Assembly: GCA_003265435.1 (NCBI GenBank)
Contig: NOXC01000022.1
Location: forward strand, 1 to 57,920
Direction: 5' to 3'
From: Cellvibrionaceae bacterium AOL6
GTDB taxonomy: Bacteria; Pseudomonadota; Gammaproteobacteria; Pseudomonadales; Cellvibrionaceae
Length of the DNA: 57,920 nt
Each line of letters opens with the position of its first letter. Position 1 is the stretch's first letter. Under the pieces are notes generated by a model, which was given only the letters and a program-made list of their open reading frames with translations, had not been told where the DNA came from and ran no database searches. The translations under genes were made by a program, and so were the position numbers. Shown in pieces: positions 8,943 through 18,158 of the stretch.

Positions 8943-9122
8943 AAAGCGATGGAAGTGCTTGAAAGCACTGCCAAGCCTGTATATTCTCCGCGCACTTTGA
9001 TGCATCTCTAGCCGATCTGCCCCCGTATCTCAACGGGTTCCTGGCCTGTCGGGGTGGGGCGCATTCTTGTTGCGTTTATTCCCTATTCCACCGTGTCTCT
9101 CACGGACCTTTCAGAGGACGCC

Positions 9123-10577
9123 ATGTACAAAACTCTCATCGTGCTGGATCAGCCTACCGACATCGACGGCTTCGACCCGGCATCGGTTATCAGCTTTCAG
9201 GACTACCTCCGCGAATACCCGAAGCTGAATGAGCCTCGCACCCGCATTATCAACCTTTGCGATACCGAGCACTATCTGAGCCGAGGGTATTACTGCTCTC
9301 TGCTGGCAGAGGCGCGCAAACACCTGGTGCTGCCGAGTGTTAAAACGATCAATACCTTGCGCCATTTCCAAACCGCGTCAGAAGAGCTGTTGCCCTCACG
9401 CAGTGACTTGCAAGGGCTTGGTGCCTTGGCGAGCGAGCGTGAATACTTGATCTGTTTCGGACAAACCGATGAACCGGCGCTGTCGAAACTGGCCGCGCGT
9501 CTTTTTCATCACTATGCGGTGCCCATTCTTAAGCTCCGCCTGCTGTCTGAAAACACGGGCCTCGCGTTGCAGCTTGAGAGTGTGAGCTACAACACGTTGG
9601 CAGGCGCCGATCGCGAGCGTTTTCTGGAGCAGTTGCGGGTGTACACCGATACGGTGTGGCGCATCAACGTGCAGAAGAAGCGCTCGCGCTGGGACATGGC
9701 GATTTTGGTAAACCCTGAAGAAAAAGACCCGCCAAGCAACCGCGAAGCGCTGCAGCGATTTGTCAAAGCCGCTGCGAAGCAAGGGATTGCGGCCGACTTG
9801 GTCGATGCTTCTCAGCTCGTGAATTTAAGCAGTTACGACGCCCTGTTTATCCGCGAGACGACCGCTATTGACCATCCCACATATAAGCTGGCCAGCCGTG
9901 CGGAAAAAGCCGGTCTGGTGGTGATTGACGATGCGGATTCGATTTTGCGCTGCTGCAACAAGGTCTTCTTACACGACGCCTTCAGCTACCGGAAAGTGCC
10001 GAGTTTGCGCACGCAGGTCGTCGACGATGCCAGTGATGCGACGCTGGATTTACTCGAAGAGAGCTTCGGCTACCCGCTGGTATTAAAAATGCCGGAGGGC
10101 TCGTTTTCCAAAGGCGTTTTTAAAGTGGAATCACGTGAGGCCCTGCGCAGCAAACTCGAGCAACTGTTAAAAGACAGTGCGCTGATGTTGGCGCAGGAAT
10201 ACCTCTACACGGAGTTCGACTGGCGCATCGGCATTCTTAACGGGCGCGCAATCTACGCGTGTAAGTACATGATGGCGCGCAACCATTGGCAAATTTATAA
10301 CCCGGGTGCGAAGCGCTTCTATTCCGGTGATTTTGAGACCCTGCCGACCTTTGAGGTACCGAAGGTGGTGCTCGATGCCGCATTGAAATCAGCGGCCGTG
10401 GTCGGTCAGGGTTTATACGGAGTGGATCTGAAACACAAAGACGGCAAAGCCTACGTGATCGAGGTGAACGATAACCCCAGCATCGACCACAAGGTCGAAG
10501 ATGCGTATCTGGGGGACGAGTTGTACATGCAGATCATGGCGGAGTTTCATCGCCGTCTCGAAGCGCGGGGGCGCTAG
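9123..10577 (+). CDS. RimK-like ATP-grasp ligase with RLAN N-terminal domain
   Basis: The 484-residue product has an N-terminal domain of about 150 residues typical of RimK-like ligases (RLAN, PF14401), a middle linker, and a C-terminal ATP-grasp domain. Visible ATP-grasp features are LVLKMPEGSFSKGVFKV (ATP lysine and glycine loop), QEYLYTEFDWRIGIL, and the metal-binding end GKAYVIEVNDNPSIDHK. Such enzymes form amide bonds between a carboxylate and an amine, usually an amino acid, with ATP. AGAGGA stands four bases before the ATG at 9123, so the longer frame from 9054 is not used. The following GNAT/C39 gene begins five bases after its stop codon, so the two are surely co-transcribed and probably work together. 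The substrate is unknown. Confidence 0.9.
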   Translation: MYKTLIVLDQPTDIDGFDPASVISFQDYLREYPKLNEPRTRIINLCDTEHYLSRGYYCSLLAEARKHLVLPSVKTINTLRHFQTASEELLPSRSDLQGLGALASEREYLICFGQTDEPALSKLAARLFHHYAVPILKLRLLSENTGLALQLESVSYNTLAGADRERFLEQLRVYTDTVWRINVQKKRSRWDMAILVNPEEKDPPSNREALQRFVKAAAKQGIAADLVDASQLVNLSSYDALFIRETTAIDHPTYKLASRAEKAGLVVIDDADSILRCCNKVFLHDAFSYRKVPSLRTQVVDDASDATLDLLEESFGYPLVLKMPEGSFSKGVFKVESREALRSKLEQLLKDSALMLAQEYLYTEFDWRIGILNGRAIYACKYMMARNHWQIYNPGAKRFYSGDFETLPTFEVPKVVLDAALKSAAVVGQGLYGVDLKHKDGKAYVIEVNDNPSIDHKVEDAYLGDELYMQIMAEFHRRLEARGR

Positions 10578-10582
10578 AACGC

Positions 10583-11695
10583 GTGTCCCTCTCTGAGCCC
10601 AATGTGGTGCTTCGTCGGGCCGAGCGCGCGGATGTGCCTGCTTTGCTTGAGATCGAGACCTCTTGTTTTCAGTCTGATCGGCTCAGCCGTCGCAGCTTCC
10701 AGCGTTGGATCGCAAGCCCGCATGGCATCTTGCTGCTGGCCGAAACCGAACAGGATGTGCTTGGGTACGGCTTGGTCTGGTGTCTTAAGGGCACGCTGCT
10801 CGCGCGGATGTATTCGCTTGCCGTGCACCCTGATGCGCGCGGCATGGGGCTCGCGGGCCGTTTGATGGTGGAGCTTGAAGCGCAGGCTGCCGCGCGTGGG
10901 CGGTGTTATATGCGCCTGGAAGTGGCGGAAAGTAACCTCGCGGCGCAGACACTCTATCGGCAGCGCGGATACCATAGTTTCGGTGCGTATCATGACTATT
11001 ACGATGATCACAGCGATGCGTTGAGAATGCAGAAGCGCCTGCACGCGCCGGCTGACAGACGTGTTTATCGCGCGGCACCCTGGTATCGACAGAGCACCGA
11101 GTTTACGTGTGGTCCGGCGGCCTTGCTGATGGCGGCGGGCAGCTTCGATGCCGAGCGCCCACTCAGTCAGGAAGAAGAGTTGGATATCTGGCGAGAAGCC
11201 ACCACCATCTTCATGACCTCGGGGCACGGCGGTTGTCATCCTATTGGCCTTGCGCTCGCGGCAACGCGTCGCGGCATGCGCGCTGAAGTGTTTTTGAGCA
11301 CGCGAGAAGCTTTGTTTGTTTCGGGTGTGCGAGCCGAGCACAAGAAACAGGTCATGACCTTGGTGCATGACAGTTTCGTGCGCCAGGCGCAAGCGCAGGC
11401 GCTGCCCCTGCACTACGAGGAGTTGAAACTGGATACGCTCGAGAGTCTGTTTTCACAAGGCAAAGCGCTGTTGATGTTGATTTCCACTTACCGGCTCGAT
11501 GGCCATAAAGCGCCGCACTGGGTGCTGGTAACAGGCTTTGATGCGCAGTGTGTCTACGTGCATGATCCGGAGCAGGGCGAGCGGCAGCAACCCCTCGATT
11601 GTCAGGATTTGCCGATTGCGAGGGACAGCATGGTAAAAATGTTGAGTTACGGTTCCAAGCGCTTACGCGCGGTAATTGTGCTCGAGCGAGACTAA
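10583..11695 (+). CDS. GNAT acetyltransferase fused to C39-like peptidase domain
   Basis: The 370-residue product starts with GTG. Residues about 10-150 form a GNAT acetyltransferase, with the acetyl-CoA loop motif in LAVHPDARGMGLAGRLMVEL. Residues about 165-370 form a papain-like C39 peptidase domain: the Cys in STEFTCGPAALLMAA and the later His/Asp in PHWVLVTGFD and YVHDPEQG fit a catalytic triad. C39 domains elsewhere cleave double-glycine leader peptides, but this one lacks an ABC transporter. The fusion is regularly found next to RimK-like ligases with the RLAN domain, as here, so a joint role in making or trimming an amide-linked metabolite or peptide is inferred. Its last four bases overlap the convergent diguanylate cyclase gene. 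Confidence 0.87.
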   Translation: MSLSEPNVVLRRAERADVPALLEIETSCFQSDRLSRRSFQRWIASPHGILLLAETEQDVLGYGLVWCLKGTLLARMYSLAVHPDARGMGLAGRLMVELEAQAAARGRCYMRLEVAESNLAAQTLYRQRGYHSFGAYHDYYDDHSDALRMQKRLHAPADRRVYRAAPWYRQSTEFTCGPAALLMAAGSFDAERPLSQEEELDIWREATTIFMTSGHGGCHPIGLALAATRRGMRAEVFLSTREALFVSGVRAEHKKQVMTLVHDSFVRQAQAQALPLHYEELKLDTLESLFSQGKALLMLISTYRLDGHKAPHWVLVTGFDAQCVYVHDPEQGERQQPLDCQDLPIARDSMVKMLSYGSKRLRAVIVLERD

Positions 11696-13071
11696 CTTTC
11701 CTCGGCGGCCAATACTGTATTTCGACCGGCGGCCTTGGCTCGATACAGCGCCTGATCCGCGTATTTTACCGTTGTTTCCCAACTGTCACCACGACGGTGA
11801 CGTGCCACCCCAAAGCTCGCAGTGACTTTCAGGTCGCGTTTCCCGACATGAATGGTGAGGGCGTTCAAGGCCTCTCGGATGCGTTCTGATTCGCGGCTGG
11901 CTTGCTCCAGTGTCGCATTGGGCATGTAGATTAAAAACTCTTCTCCGCCCCAGCGCGCGGTCTCATCCGTGTCGCGTACGAGGTGCAGCAAGGTGCGCGC
12001 AAATTTACGCAGCACTTCATCCCCGATATCGTGTCCGAGCTCATCATTGATCGCCTTGAAGCCATCGATGTCGACCAGTACCACACAGAAGGGCAGCGCG
12101 AGGCTTTCATTCAAGTGCGTGGTGCTGTTCAGTTTGTTGGTCATTTCACGACGGTTGATCAGGCCTGTCAGGTAGTCCGTGCGCGCACTCTCCTGGAGTA
12201 TGCGTTCCATGCGCCGTCGCTCGTCCACTTCGTCGGTGAGACGCTCGTTGATGTCTTCGAGTTCGGCGGTACGTGTCCGCACTTGCCGTTCCAGGTCCTC
12301 GTGCGTCGCTTGTACTGAGTCCATCATATAGCTGAAGGCTTTACCCAAACCATCGAGTTCGTCGCCACCGTGCAAGCGGACCTTGCCAGTAAGGGGAGAA
12401 AATGCCTGACAACGTTCATGTAGATGACGAATGCGAGTGAGCATGCCCTTCGAGAGCAGATAGGCGCTTAACCAGGCGAGGAACACGGACAACAGTAAAG
12501 ACAGAAAGCCTTTTTGTTTGAGGTCACTGAGTTTCTCTGCGACCTCGTCTGCGCGCATGTCGATGCCGATCAGGTACGGAGCGTCCGCGTCGCTACCCGC
12601 CAACGGCGCGTACCCGGACATAAAGTTACCCCAGCGGTCCGAGGTGATCTCGCTGTCGACACTGAGTACTTCAAAGCCTGCTACCAGTTCGGGGATATAC
12701 TCGTCGTAGACTTCGCCGGGCAGTGCCGGCTCCTCGGTGTCGGAGTCGAGTACGAACGACACTGCATTGCCTTCGAGTCGCATGACGTACACAAACTCGA
12801 TATCCGGATTGGTGTTGGCGAGGGCTTCGATACGTTGTTTGAGCGCGCGATACTCTTCGCTTTCTACATCGAGTTCCGTGCGAATATTCTCCAGCTCGGA
12901 GGGGGTGAAACTGTAACTCAACAGTGCGGCGCTGTACTTCAATCGCGATTGCAGGCTTTCAATCAGGTTATCGATTGCGTTGCTGTAAAAGTAACTGCCA
13001 ATGCTGCCCGACACGAGCATGATCGCCAAAAAATGGCTCAGAAAGAGTTTATATCGGATACTGATTTTCAT
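11692..13071 (-). CDS. Membrane-bound diguanylate cyclase (sensor-HAMP-GGDEF)
   Basis: The product, about 459 residues, has a first TM helix (LFLSHFLAIMLVSGSIGSYF), a periplasmic sensor region of about 150 residues, a second TM helix (FLSLLLSVFLAWLSAYLL), a HAMP segment, a coiled-coil linker and a C-terminal GGDEF domain. The active-site loop reads RWGGEEF, an active-type signature, and RDTD five residues before it is the allosteric inhibitory site, so product inhibition by cyclic di-GMP is expected. The enzyme makes cyclic di-GMP from two GTP. The start is uncertain: ATG at 13071 gives a normal membrane N-terminus, while GTG at 13113 would add 14 residues; neither has a clear Shine-Dalgarno. 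Confidence 0.92.
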   Translation of the reverse strand: MKISIRYKLFLSHFLAIMLVSGSIGSYFYSNAIDNLIESLQSRLKYSAALLSYSFTPSELENIRTELDVESEEYRALKQRIEALANTNPDIEFVYVMRLEGNAVSFVLDSDTEEPALPGEVYDEYIPELVAGFEVLSVDSEITSDRWGNFMSGYAPLAGSDADAPYLIGIDMRADEVAEKLSDLKQKGFLSLLLSVFLAWLSAYLLSKGMLTRIRHLHERCQAFSPLTGKVRLHGGDELDGLGKAFSYMMDSVQATHEDLERQVRTRTAELEDINERLTDEVDERRRMERILQESARTDYLTGLINRREMTNKLNSTTHLNESLALPFCVVLVDIDGFKAINDELGHDIGDEVLRKFARTLLHLVRDTDETARWGGEEFLIYMPNATLEQASRESERIREALNALTIHVGKRDLKVTASFGVARHRRGDSWETTVKYADQALYRAKAAGRNTVLAAEES

Positions 13072-13595
13072 GGCGTCATGCGGGGCGGAATCGATGGTGT
13101 TCCGCTTTCTCACTGGGTGTCCAAGCTCTGCGTAAGTGGAATCAGACTACCAGCAGAACCGATGTTTGTGTAGCGCTTTCACGTGCTGCGCGCACGCCGT
13201 CACGTATTCAATTTTTTTGTGCGCCAAGGCTGGTACTAATGTCTCAGGCCTGTGCGACGTAAATTGGTTTTAATTTCCTAGGGCCTGTTGACACTAATTT
13301 CATACGCTCTGCTGGAGTCTGTATTTCCAGACTGCAAGGCGCTTTGAACGGTGGTTTAGCGAGCTAAATGAGTGAAAAGCAACGCAGCAGTGTGGAAATA
13401 CAGACCCAGCCCTTCGGGTTGCCATCAAAATCCCTCTCTCTGCGTTGTTTGTCGCTTGTTTAGAGCAACTAAACCGCACTCCGCACGCCTTGATAGAGAA
13501 ATTTTGATGGCAACAGAGCGCATGAAATTAGTGTCAACAGGCCCTAAGTGGCGCTAATTTATCCATTTATTAACGCCGCCTGCCTTACTTTGGTG
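13072..13595. other. Intergenic region dominated by a MITE-like element
   Basis: About 520 bp between two minus-strand genes. The part next to the diguanylate cyclase (13072-13278) should hold its promoter but shows no clear boxes. The rest is the inverted-repeat element at 13279-13546. The open frame 13372-13557 lies almost wholly in the element and is not credible. Confidence 0.6.
13279..13546. mobile_element. MITE-like 268-bp inverted-repeat element
   Basis: The ends are long inverted repeats: TAGGGCCTGTTGACACTAAT from 13279, extending with few mismatches to about 13313, and its complement ending at 13546. Inside are further nested inverted pairs: a TCTGTATTTCCA block (13318-13329 region) against TGGAAATACAGA near 13394-13405, and CCATCAAAAT near 13421 against ATTTTGATGG at 13501-13510. 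The whole element is thus an imperfect palindrome with no coding capacity. This is the structure of a non-autonomous transposable element. The TA at each end may be the duplicated target. No matching transposase is in the window. Confidence 0.75.
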
Positions 13596-15029
13596 CTACC
13601 ACAGCTTTGGAATAAATCGGTAACGCACCTGTTCACAGTACTGGAGGTAGGTGGGGTCCGAACTGAGGTGCCGCTCTTCAGTATTGGCCCGGAAATAATA
13701 CAACGCGGTCATGAGGCCCATGCCCATGAGTTGTCCCAGCGCCAGGGTGGGATTATGCGGTAGGGTCATCAACACGACAGGCAGCATGATCAACCACCAG
13801 GCCAGATTTTTTGCCGCATAGGCGGGATGACGTACCCATGCGAACGGGCCAGTGCGAATGATGCCGCGGTTGGTCAGGTTTGAAAACCGAACGCCGAAGC
13901 ACAGTGTGGCCCACATATAGATTAAGTAGCTGCTGAGCATGGCGATCGTAAAGACGAGCGCGATCACGTCATGGCCAAAGTTCAGGATGGCCTTGTCATC
14001 AGGCGTGCCGTAGAGAAGGCCCGTCATTTGAAAGGGTGGATAGCACAGCAGGCACACTACCCAGCCCAGGGTGGTCGGTTCTGCGCTAAGCGTTTGATTG
14101 TCGACCCAGCGCGAGGACACGACGTAGCCACACCAAGCGAGACCGACATCAATGGTAAAGATCAACGAGTGACTGACATTAAACAGGTCTCGGTTAAAGT
14201 CATCCAGTTGATAGTGTGCTTGAGAGAGCGCATGTATCCAGCCATGGCTCAGATAATGAACGTTGTTTACTAAGTGGCCGAACACATCCACAAAGAAGAC
14301 GGTCATCAACGGGGTAAAAAAGATTTTTACCAGCAAGCCCAGCAGGATTTTCTTTTCGCGACGCGAGTCACATTGGGTGGGAAGGCCGAGCAGTTTTTGT
14401 AATGGCCAGGCAAGCAGCCTCAGAATAAAGAGGCCGTAGTCGCGTGAATCGGCTTCAGCGTTATGCTTGAGCGCACGCGTCAGCAGCACATAGGGAAGGC
14501 CGGCATAAAGCCACAGCGGGACCAGGATTTCCAGAAAGCGGAACCAGGGTTGATAGTACGCGTCTCGGCGTACATAACCGTACTCGCTGGCGCTGAAATA
14601 AAAGAGCTGAATGCACCAGAGCAACAGAAGGTACGCCGCGTAATTCAGGCCGCACTCGACGATAAAGTCGAGCCAGCGACGCTGTTTAATCGCGGGGTGT
14701 AGCTGAAAACGAAACGCGCTTCCCCAAAGCCATAGACGCACCAGCTCCACGACGACCATGACCGTGCTCGAAACCAGCAGGGCGAGCAGGGCACTGTCGA
14801 TCTTGGTCGAGGTGATCCGCCAGCCCTGTATTTCGACGCCCTGGTTCAACCAGCCGAATTTTGCGTACACAATCGCAAGGATCAACAGGGTGATGAATCC
14901 CGCGAGGCCACTCACCCAAGCGCGGTCGGTGACCCAGCAGTCACCGCGTTTGAGCGTGCTGTTAACTACCTCAGCCGCGTTAGAGGCGGCATTGCGGCGG
15001 GGGTGTTGCGTGTTGGATGCGGACGACAC
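13596..15029 (-). CDS. Polytopic membrane protein with ICMT/PEMT-like methyltransferase C-terminus
   Basis: The 477-residue product has many hydrophobic helices beginning around residue 40. Its last quarter shows the isoprenylcysteine/phospholipid methyltransferase pattern: GIIRTGPFAWVRHPAYAAKN (Arg-His-Pro of the SAM pocket), a hydrophobic hairpin, and EERHLSSDPTYLQYCEQVR at the cytoplasmic end. The family methylates membrane-embedded carboxyl or amine groups with S-adenosylmethionine. The N-terminal 300 residues are not recognised and make it about twice as long as a typical member. It is the third of three minus-strand genes that start at 17050, but a 100-bp gap separates it from the second. 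The substrate is unknown. Confidence 0.7.
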   Translation of the reverse strand: MSSASNTQHPRRNAASNAAEVVNSTLKRGDCWVTDRAWVSGLAGFITLLILAIVYAKFGWLNQGVEIQGWRITSTKIDSALLALLVSSTVMVVVELVRLWLWGSAFRFQLHPAIKQRRWLDFIVECGLNYAAYLLLLWCIQLFYFSASEYGYVRRDAYYQPWFRFLEILVPLWLYAGLPYVLLTRALKHNAEADSRDYGLFILRLLAWPLQKLLGLPTQCDSRREKKILLGLLVKIFFTPLMTVFFVDVFGHLVNNVHYLSHGWIHALSQAHYQLDDFNRDLFNVSHSLIFTIDVGLAWCGYVVSSRWVDNQTLSAEPTTLGWVVCLLCYPPFQMTGLLYGTPDDKAILNFGHDVIALVFTIAMLSSYLIYMWATLCFGVRFSNLTNRGIIRTGPFAWVRHPAYAAKNLAWWLIMLPVVLMTLPHNPTLALGQLMGMGLMTALYYFRANTEERHLSSDPTYLQYCEQVRYRFIPKLW

Positions 15030-15129
15030 AGGGAAAACTCACTTTTCTTATCTCATTATTATGGAGCCTACTGTAATGGCAGGCTCGGCGAAATAAAAGC
15101 CGCTTTCCGTTGTGGTTAGGCCCTTGTGC

Positions 15130-16164
15130 TCAGGCAGGTAGCTGCACGGCTTGAATGTGAGCGTCGCGCTGCCCCTTAATCGTGATGGCATGGCGATCGA
15201 GCGCGATCAGCGCGTAATTGTGCAGGCGTGACCGCGAACCCTCACCGATTGCCTTGCGAGGGTAAACCCGATGTTTGTTGCTAACATCATCGCCGAAAAG
15301 TTCATCGAGCGCTGAGCGGATATCACTCAGGGTTTTCTCGAGGTTGTTGCCAAAATCCGGTCGTTTACGCACGGTATGGCCCAGGCCGATGAGCGTTCGG
15401 AAATACTGTTTGCTCAACACTAACAGCTCTTCGGGGATCTCCCGGTGAATATGCAGCGCGCTGTCGGGGTGTTTGAGGCAGTATTCGGACAGTGCCGCAT
15501 AAAAGCACAGAGGTTTGTTGGCCATGCTGACTTCCCGGCCACTCGCAACATGCACCAAGACCCGCTTCTCAAAATCCACCACCAGCAAGGTTTTTTCGGG
15601 TGCGGTCAGGGCCAGCTCTCGACTTCTGGAGCGGAAGGCTGCCGCTTTGATGTAAAAGAGGTAGGCAAAAAACAGCGCAAAACAGGCGGGGATCGGACTA
15701 ATCAAATGAGAGGGCGCATGAGAGTCTAGGCGGTAGACCACGTAAAACGGACCTTCGAAATGGGTTGTGATTGAAAAATAATTCGAGTTTAGCGGTCGCT
15801 CGGCGACGAGTCCGGAGAGCGTCACGGGTAGCGCATGTTCGCGATTGTAATCGTTGATCAGTGATACATAGCGCTGCAGGCGCTCCTGATCGAGCGAGCT
15901 GCCGCCGTCAAGCGTGGGCGACAACGAGGTTGACAGGTCAACCGAGACGCGCAGCTTTATCTCTTCGAGCACCTGTTGCTGATAGCGTTCATGTCGGTCA
16001 CTGGCGCCGACCAAGTAAATGCCCTGAAACAGGATCAACAGCAGACCAAACACTACACCGCTGAGCCAAAGCGGGCGCAAGCGTCCCTGCTTTTGAATAA
16101 GATCGTGCAGACTTTCGACATTGCGAAGCAGTTTCGCTCTGGAGTCCAAAGTGTTAGCAGTCAT
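15130..16164 (-). CDS. Two-TM membrane protein of unknown function
   Basis: The 344-residue product has a first TM helix at about residues 33-53 (LWLSGVVFGLLLILFQGIYL), an external region of about 100 residues, and a second TM helix at about 153-172, followed by a soluble tail of about 170 residues. The layout is that of a sensor or transducer, but no kinase, GGDEF, HAMP or chemoreceptor motif is visible. I do not recognise the family. Its start overlaps the end of the preceding binding-protein gene by 11 bases, so the two are translationally coupled and probably act together, with the upstream protein as a likely ligand-binding partner. Confidence 0.7.
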   Translation of the reverse strand: MTANTLDSRAKLLRNVESLHDLIQKQGRLRPLWLSGVVFGLLLILFQGIYLVGASDRHERYQQQVLEEIKLRVSVDLSTSLSPTLDGGSSLDQERLQRYVSLINDYNREHALPVTLSGLVAERPLNSNYFSITTHFEGPFYVVYRLDSHAPSHLISPIPACFALFFAYLFYIKAAAFRSRSRELALTAPEKTLLVVDFEKRVLVHVASGREVSMANKPLCFYAALSEYCLKHPDSALHIHREIPEELLVLSKQYFRTLIGLGHTVRKRPDFGNNLEKTLSDIRSALDELFGDDVSNKHRVYPRKAIGEGSRSRLHNYALIALDRHAITIKGQRDAHIQAVQLPA

Positions 16165-17050
16165 CGGCGTTCACCAATTCCAGTTGCTTGTAATATTGGG
16201 TTTCGTAATGCTGTGTGATTTCGAGCAGCGTGTGCTGTGCGGCGCATCTCAAATCCGGGTTGTCACCGTTGAGTTTCAGGTACCACGCCACGCCGGAGAT
16301 CGAATCCGAAATCTCGGTGATGTAGTTCTCGGAAAAGCGAAGTGTGTCTTCCTCCTGCCAGTAGGACGAAATCATGTCGACCTGACCCGCTGCCAGCATA
16401 TCCCTGAGTTCACCGTGTGAAGTGGCGTAGACAATGTTCATTTTGTCGAGAGACAGGCCCAAACGGCTCAGTACCTGTCGAGGGATGATGTAGGCCGAGC
16501 GGCTGGTTGGGTAATCGACCAAACCTATGGTCTTGTCCAGCAAATACTCTTTGTTCAGGCGGGGCTTTTCTTTGAGTGCGATAAAAAACGCTTTATAAGA
16601 GGGATACTCGGCGATTTTGGTGTAACCGTGCGTGCTTTCGGCACCGAGTGCGATCATAAAGGTTTCTTTTACCTGCGCCAGATCCGCTCGGCCCTTGCCG
16701 ATCAGTTCGAGCGTGGTTTCGTCGTTGACAACCCAGTGCGTCGTCACAGAGCCGAATTGTCGGCTTACCACCGCGTCTTCACAGAAGGCCAGGCTTAGGG
16801 CATTGGCGATACTCTCGCCACCAGCATAGATGGTAAAGCTTTCCGGGTTTTTCGAGCCGAGTACCTCGCAGGCCTTGGAGCTGCCATAAATTCTCGGGAT
16901 CGCATCGATATCGGGGTCGAGATGCGCCCGGCCCAATTGCCACGTTGCGGCCAGGCACAACAAAAACAGCGCCACCACCCAATTCGATGGCAATTGCTGC
17001 AGGGCCTGTCCCCAAGTGTAAAAGTGCTTTTGTTTCAATTGTTTAAGCAA
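16154..17050 (-). CDS. Membrane-tethered PhnD/SsuA-like periplasmic binding protein
   Basis: The 298-residue product has one N-terminal hydrophobic helix (NWVVALFLLCLAATWQLG, about residues 22-39) with no clear cleavage site, then a type 2 periplasmic binding-protein fold: YAGGESIANALSLAF, a LIGKGRADLAQV segment, TIGLVDYPTSRSAYIIPRQV and MLAAGQVDMISSYWQEED. These are typical of phosphonate/sulfonate/phosphite-type binding proteins. No ABC permease or ATPase lies beside it. The next gene, overlapping by 11 bases, encodes a two-TM protein, so a signalling role in which the bound ligand is sensed is as likely as transport. The ligand is not predictable. Confidence 0.7.
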   Translation of the reverse strand: MLKQLKQKHFYTWGQALQQLPSNWVVALFLLCLAATWQLGRAHLDPDIDAIPRIYGSSKACEVLGSKNPESFTIYAGGESIANALSLAFCEDAVVSRQFGSVTTHWVVNDETTLELIGKGRADLAQVKETFMIALGAESTHGYTKIAEYPSYKAFFIALKEKPRLNKEYLLDKTIGLVDYPTSRSAYIIPRQVLSRLGLSLDKMNIVYATSHGELRDMLAAGQVDMISSYWQEEDTLRFSENYITEISDSISGVAWYLKLNGDNPDLRCAAQHTLLEITQHYETQYYKQLELVNADDC

Positions 17051-17260
17051 TATACAGCCGCTCTTGTTCTGTCCAAAAAATAATTTTATTCGTCAATGTT
17101 AACTCTTTGATTTTAAAGATTTATTAAAGAGTAATTATGAATATTTCCAGGCCCCGTTTTTTTTTAACATTTGCTGTGCAAACTGGTTAAGGAACTCAGG
17201 GGGAGATCACTATTTGACCGCCGCCTGTTTCGTCTCATATTCACTGGAAGAGTTCGATCT

Positions 17261-18115
17261 ATGCGTTTTCACTCATTCAGGTACGCGCACCTCGTTGTAA
17301 TCGTCTTGATGTTTGCCTGCACTGCTAAGGTGCAGGCCTGGGGTGCCAACGGGCACAGAATTACCGGTCAGATTGCGGACTGGCATCTGACCGAGCCGAC
17401 GCGCCAAGCCATAATGCCCCTACTAGGCGGAGACAAGCTTGCCGAAGTGACCACCTGGGCCGACGAGATGCGCTCTTCGCCCGACGCGTTCTGGCAGGGG
17501 CCTGCTAACAAGTGGCACTACATCAATATGAATGAGCGCAAAGACTTTAAGCCCGAGCGCTATGCCCTGCCGTTCAATGACGATGCAACCGACGTCTATG
17601 CCGCGTTGCTGCGTTGCATCACCGTTTTACAGGATGACGAGGCGAGCCTCGAAACGCGTCAGTTGCATTTTCGCTTCCTGACCCACGTGGTCGGGGACAT
17701 TCATCAACCCTTGCATGCAGGCCGTTCAGAGGACCGCGGTGGTAACGACATTCATGTCAGCTTTTTTGGCGATGCCACCAACCTGCACTCGCTGTGGGAT
17801 ACCGGTTTGATTGAGTCTCAGAAGCTGTCGTTCACCGAGTTTGCCCAGTTCATTGATACGGATGATGCAAAAGTCATTCACAGTTATCTCAACAGTGACA
17901 TTAAAGATTGGATTTATGAGTCCTATGCCTTGCGAGACGGCCTGTACAACGAAGACATGGGCAACTTGCGATGGGATTACCAATTTCAGTACATGCCGTT
18001 AGTGAAAGAACGCCTTTTGCAGGCGGGGATTCGCATGGCGGGACTATTAAACGCGTTGTTTGATCCCGGAGCTGAACCGGGGCGCGACGCATTAACACAA
18101 CGTTTTACCTATTAA
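17261..18115 (+). CDS. Secreted S1/P1-type zinc nuclease
   Basis: The 284-residue precursor has a signal peptide ending AKVQA, placing a tryptophan at the mature N-terminus (WGANGHR), as required because that residue ligates zinc in S1/P1 nucleases. Further ligands are visible: WADEMR, KWHYINM, HVVGDIHQPLHAG, and NLHSLWDTGLIE, so the tri-zinc site looks complete. The enzyme cleaves single-stranded DNA and RNA and 3'-nucleotides outside the cytoplasm. GGAAGAG precedes the ATG at 17261, and the signal peptide begins there, so the longer frame from 17171 is rejected. A TonB-dependent receptor gene starts 43 bp downstream, hinting at linked degradation and uptake of nucleic-acid products. Confidence 0.93.
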   Translation: MRFHSFRYAHLVVIVLMFACTAKVQAWGANGHRITGQIADWHLTEPTRQAIMPLLGGDKLAEVTTWADEMRSSPDAFWQGPANKWHYINMNERKDFKPERYALPFNDDATDVYAALLRCITVLQDDEASLETRQLHFRFLTHVVGDIHQPLHAGRSEDRGGNDIHVSFFGDATNLHSLWDTGLIESQKLSFTEFAQFIDTDDAKVIHSYLNSDIKDWIYESYALRDGLYNEDMGNLRWDYQFQYMPLVKERLLQAGIRMAGLLNALFDPGAEPGRDALTQRFTY

Positions 18116-18158
18116 TCACGTCTCATCTCACAACACCACGTTTCTATTTGGGGGAAAC

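Noticed and set aside
13372-13557. 61-residue open frame
   Set aside because: It lies almost wholly inside the MITE-like palindrome, which explains the open frame.
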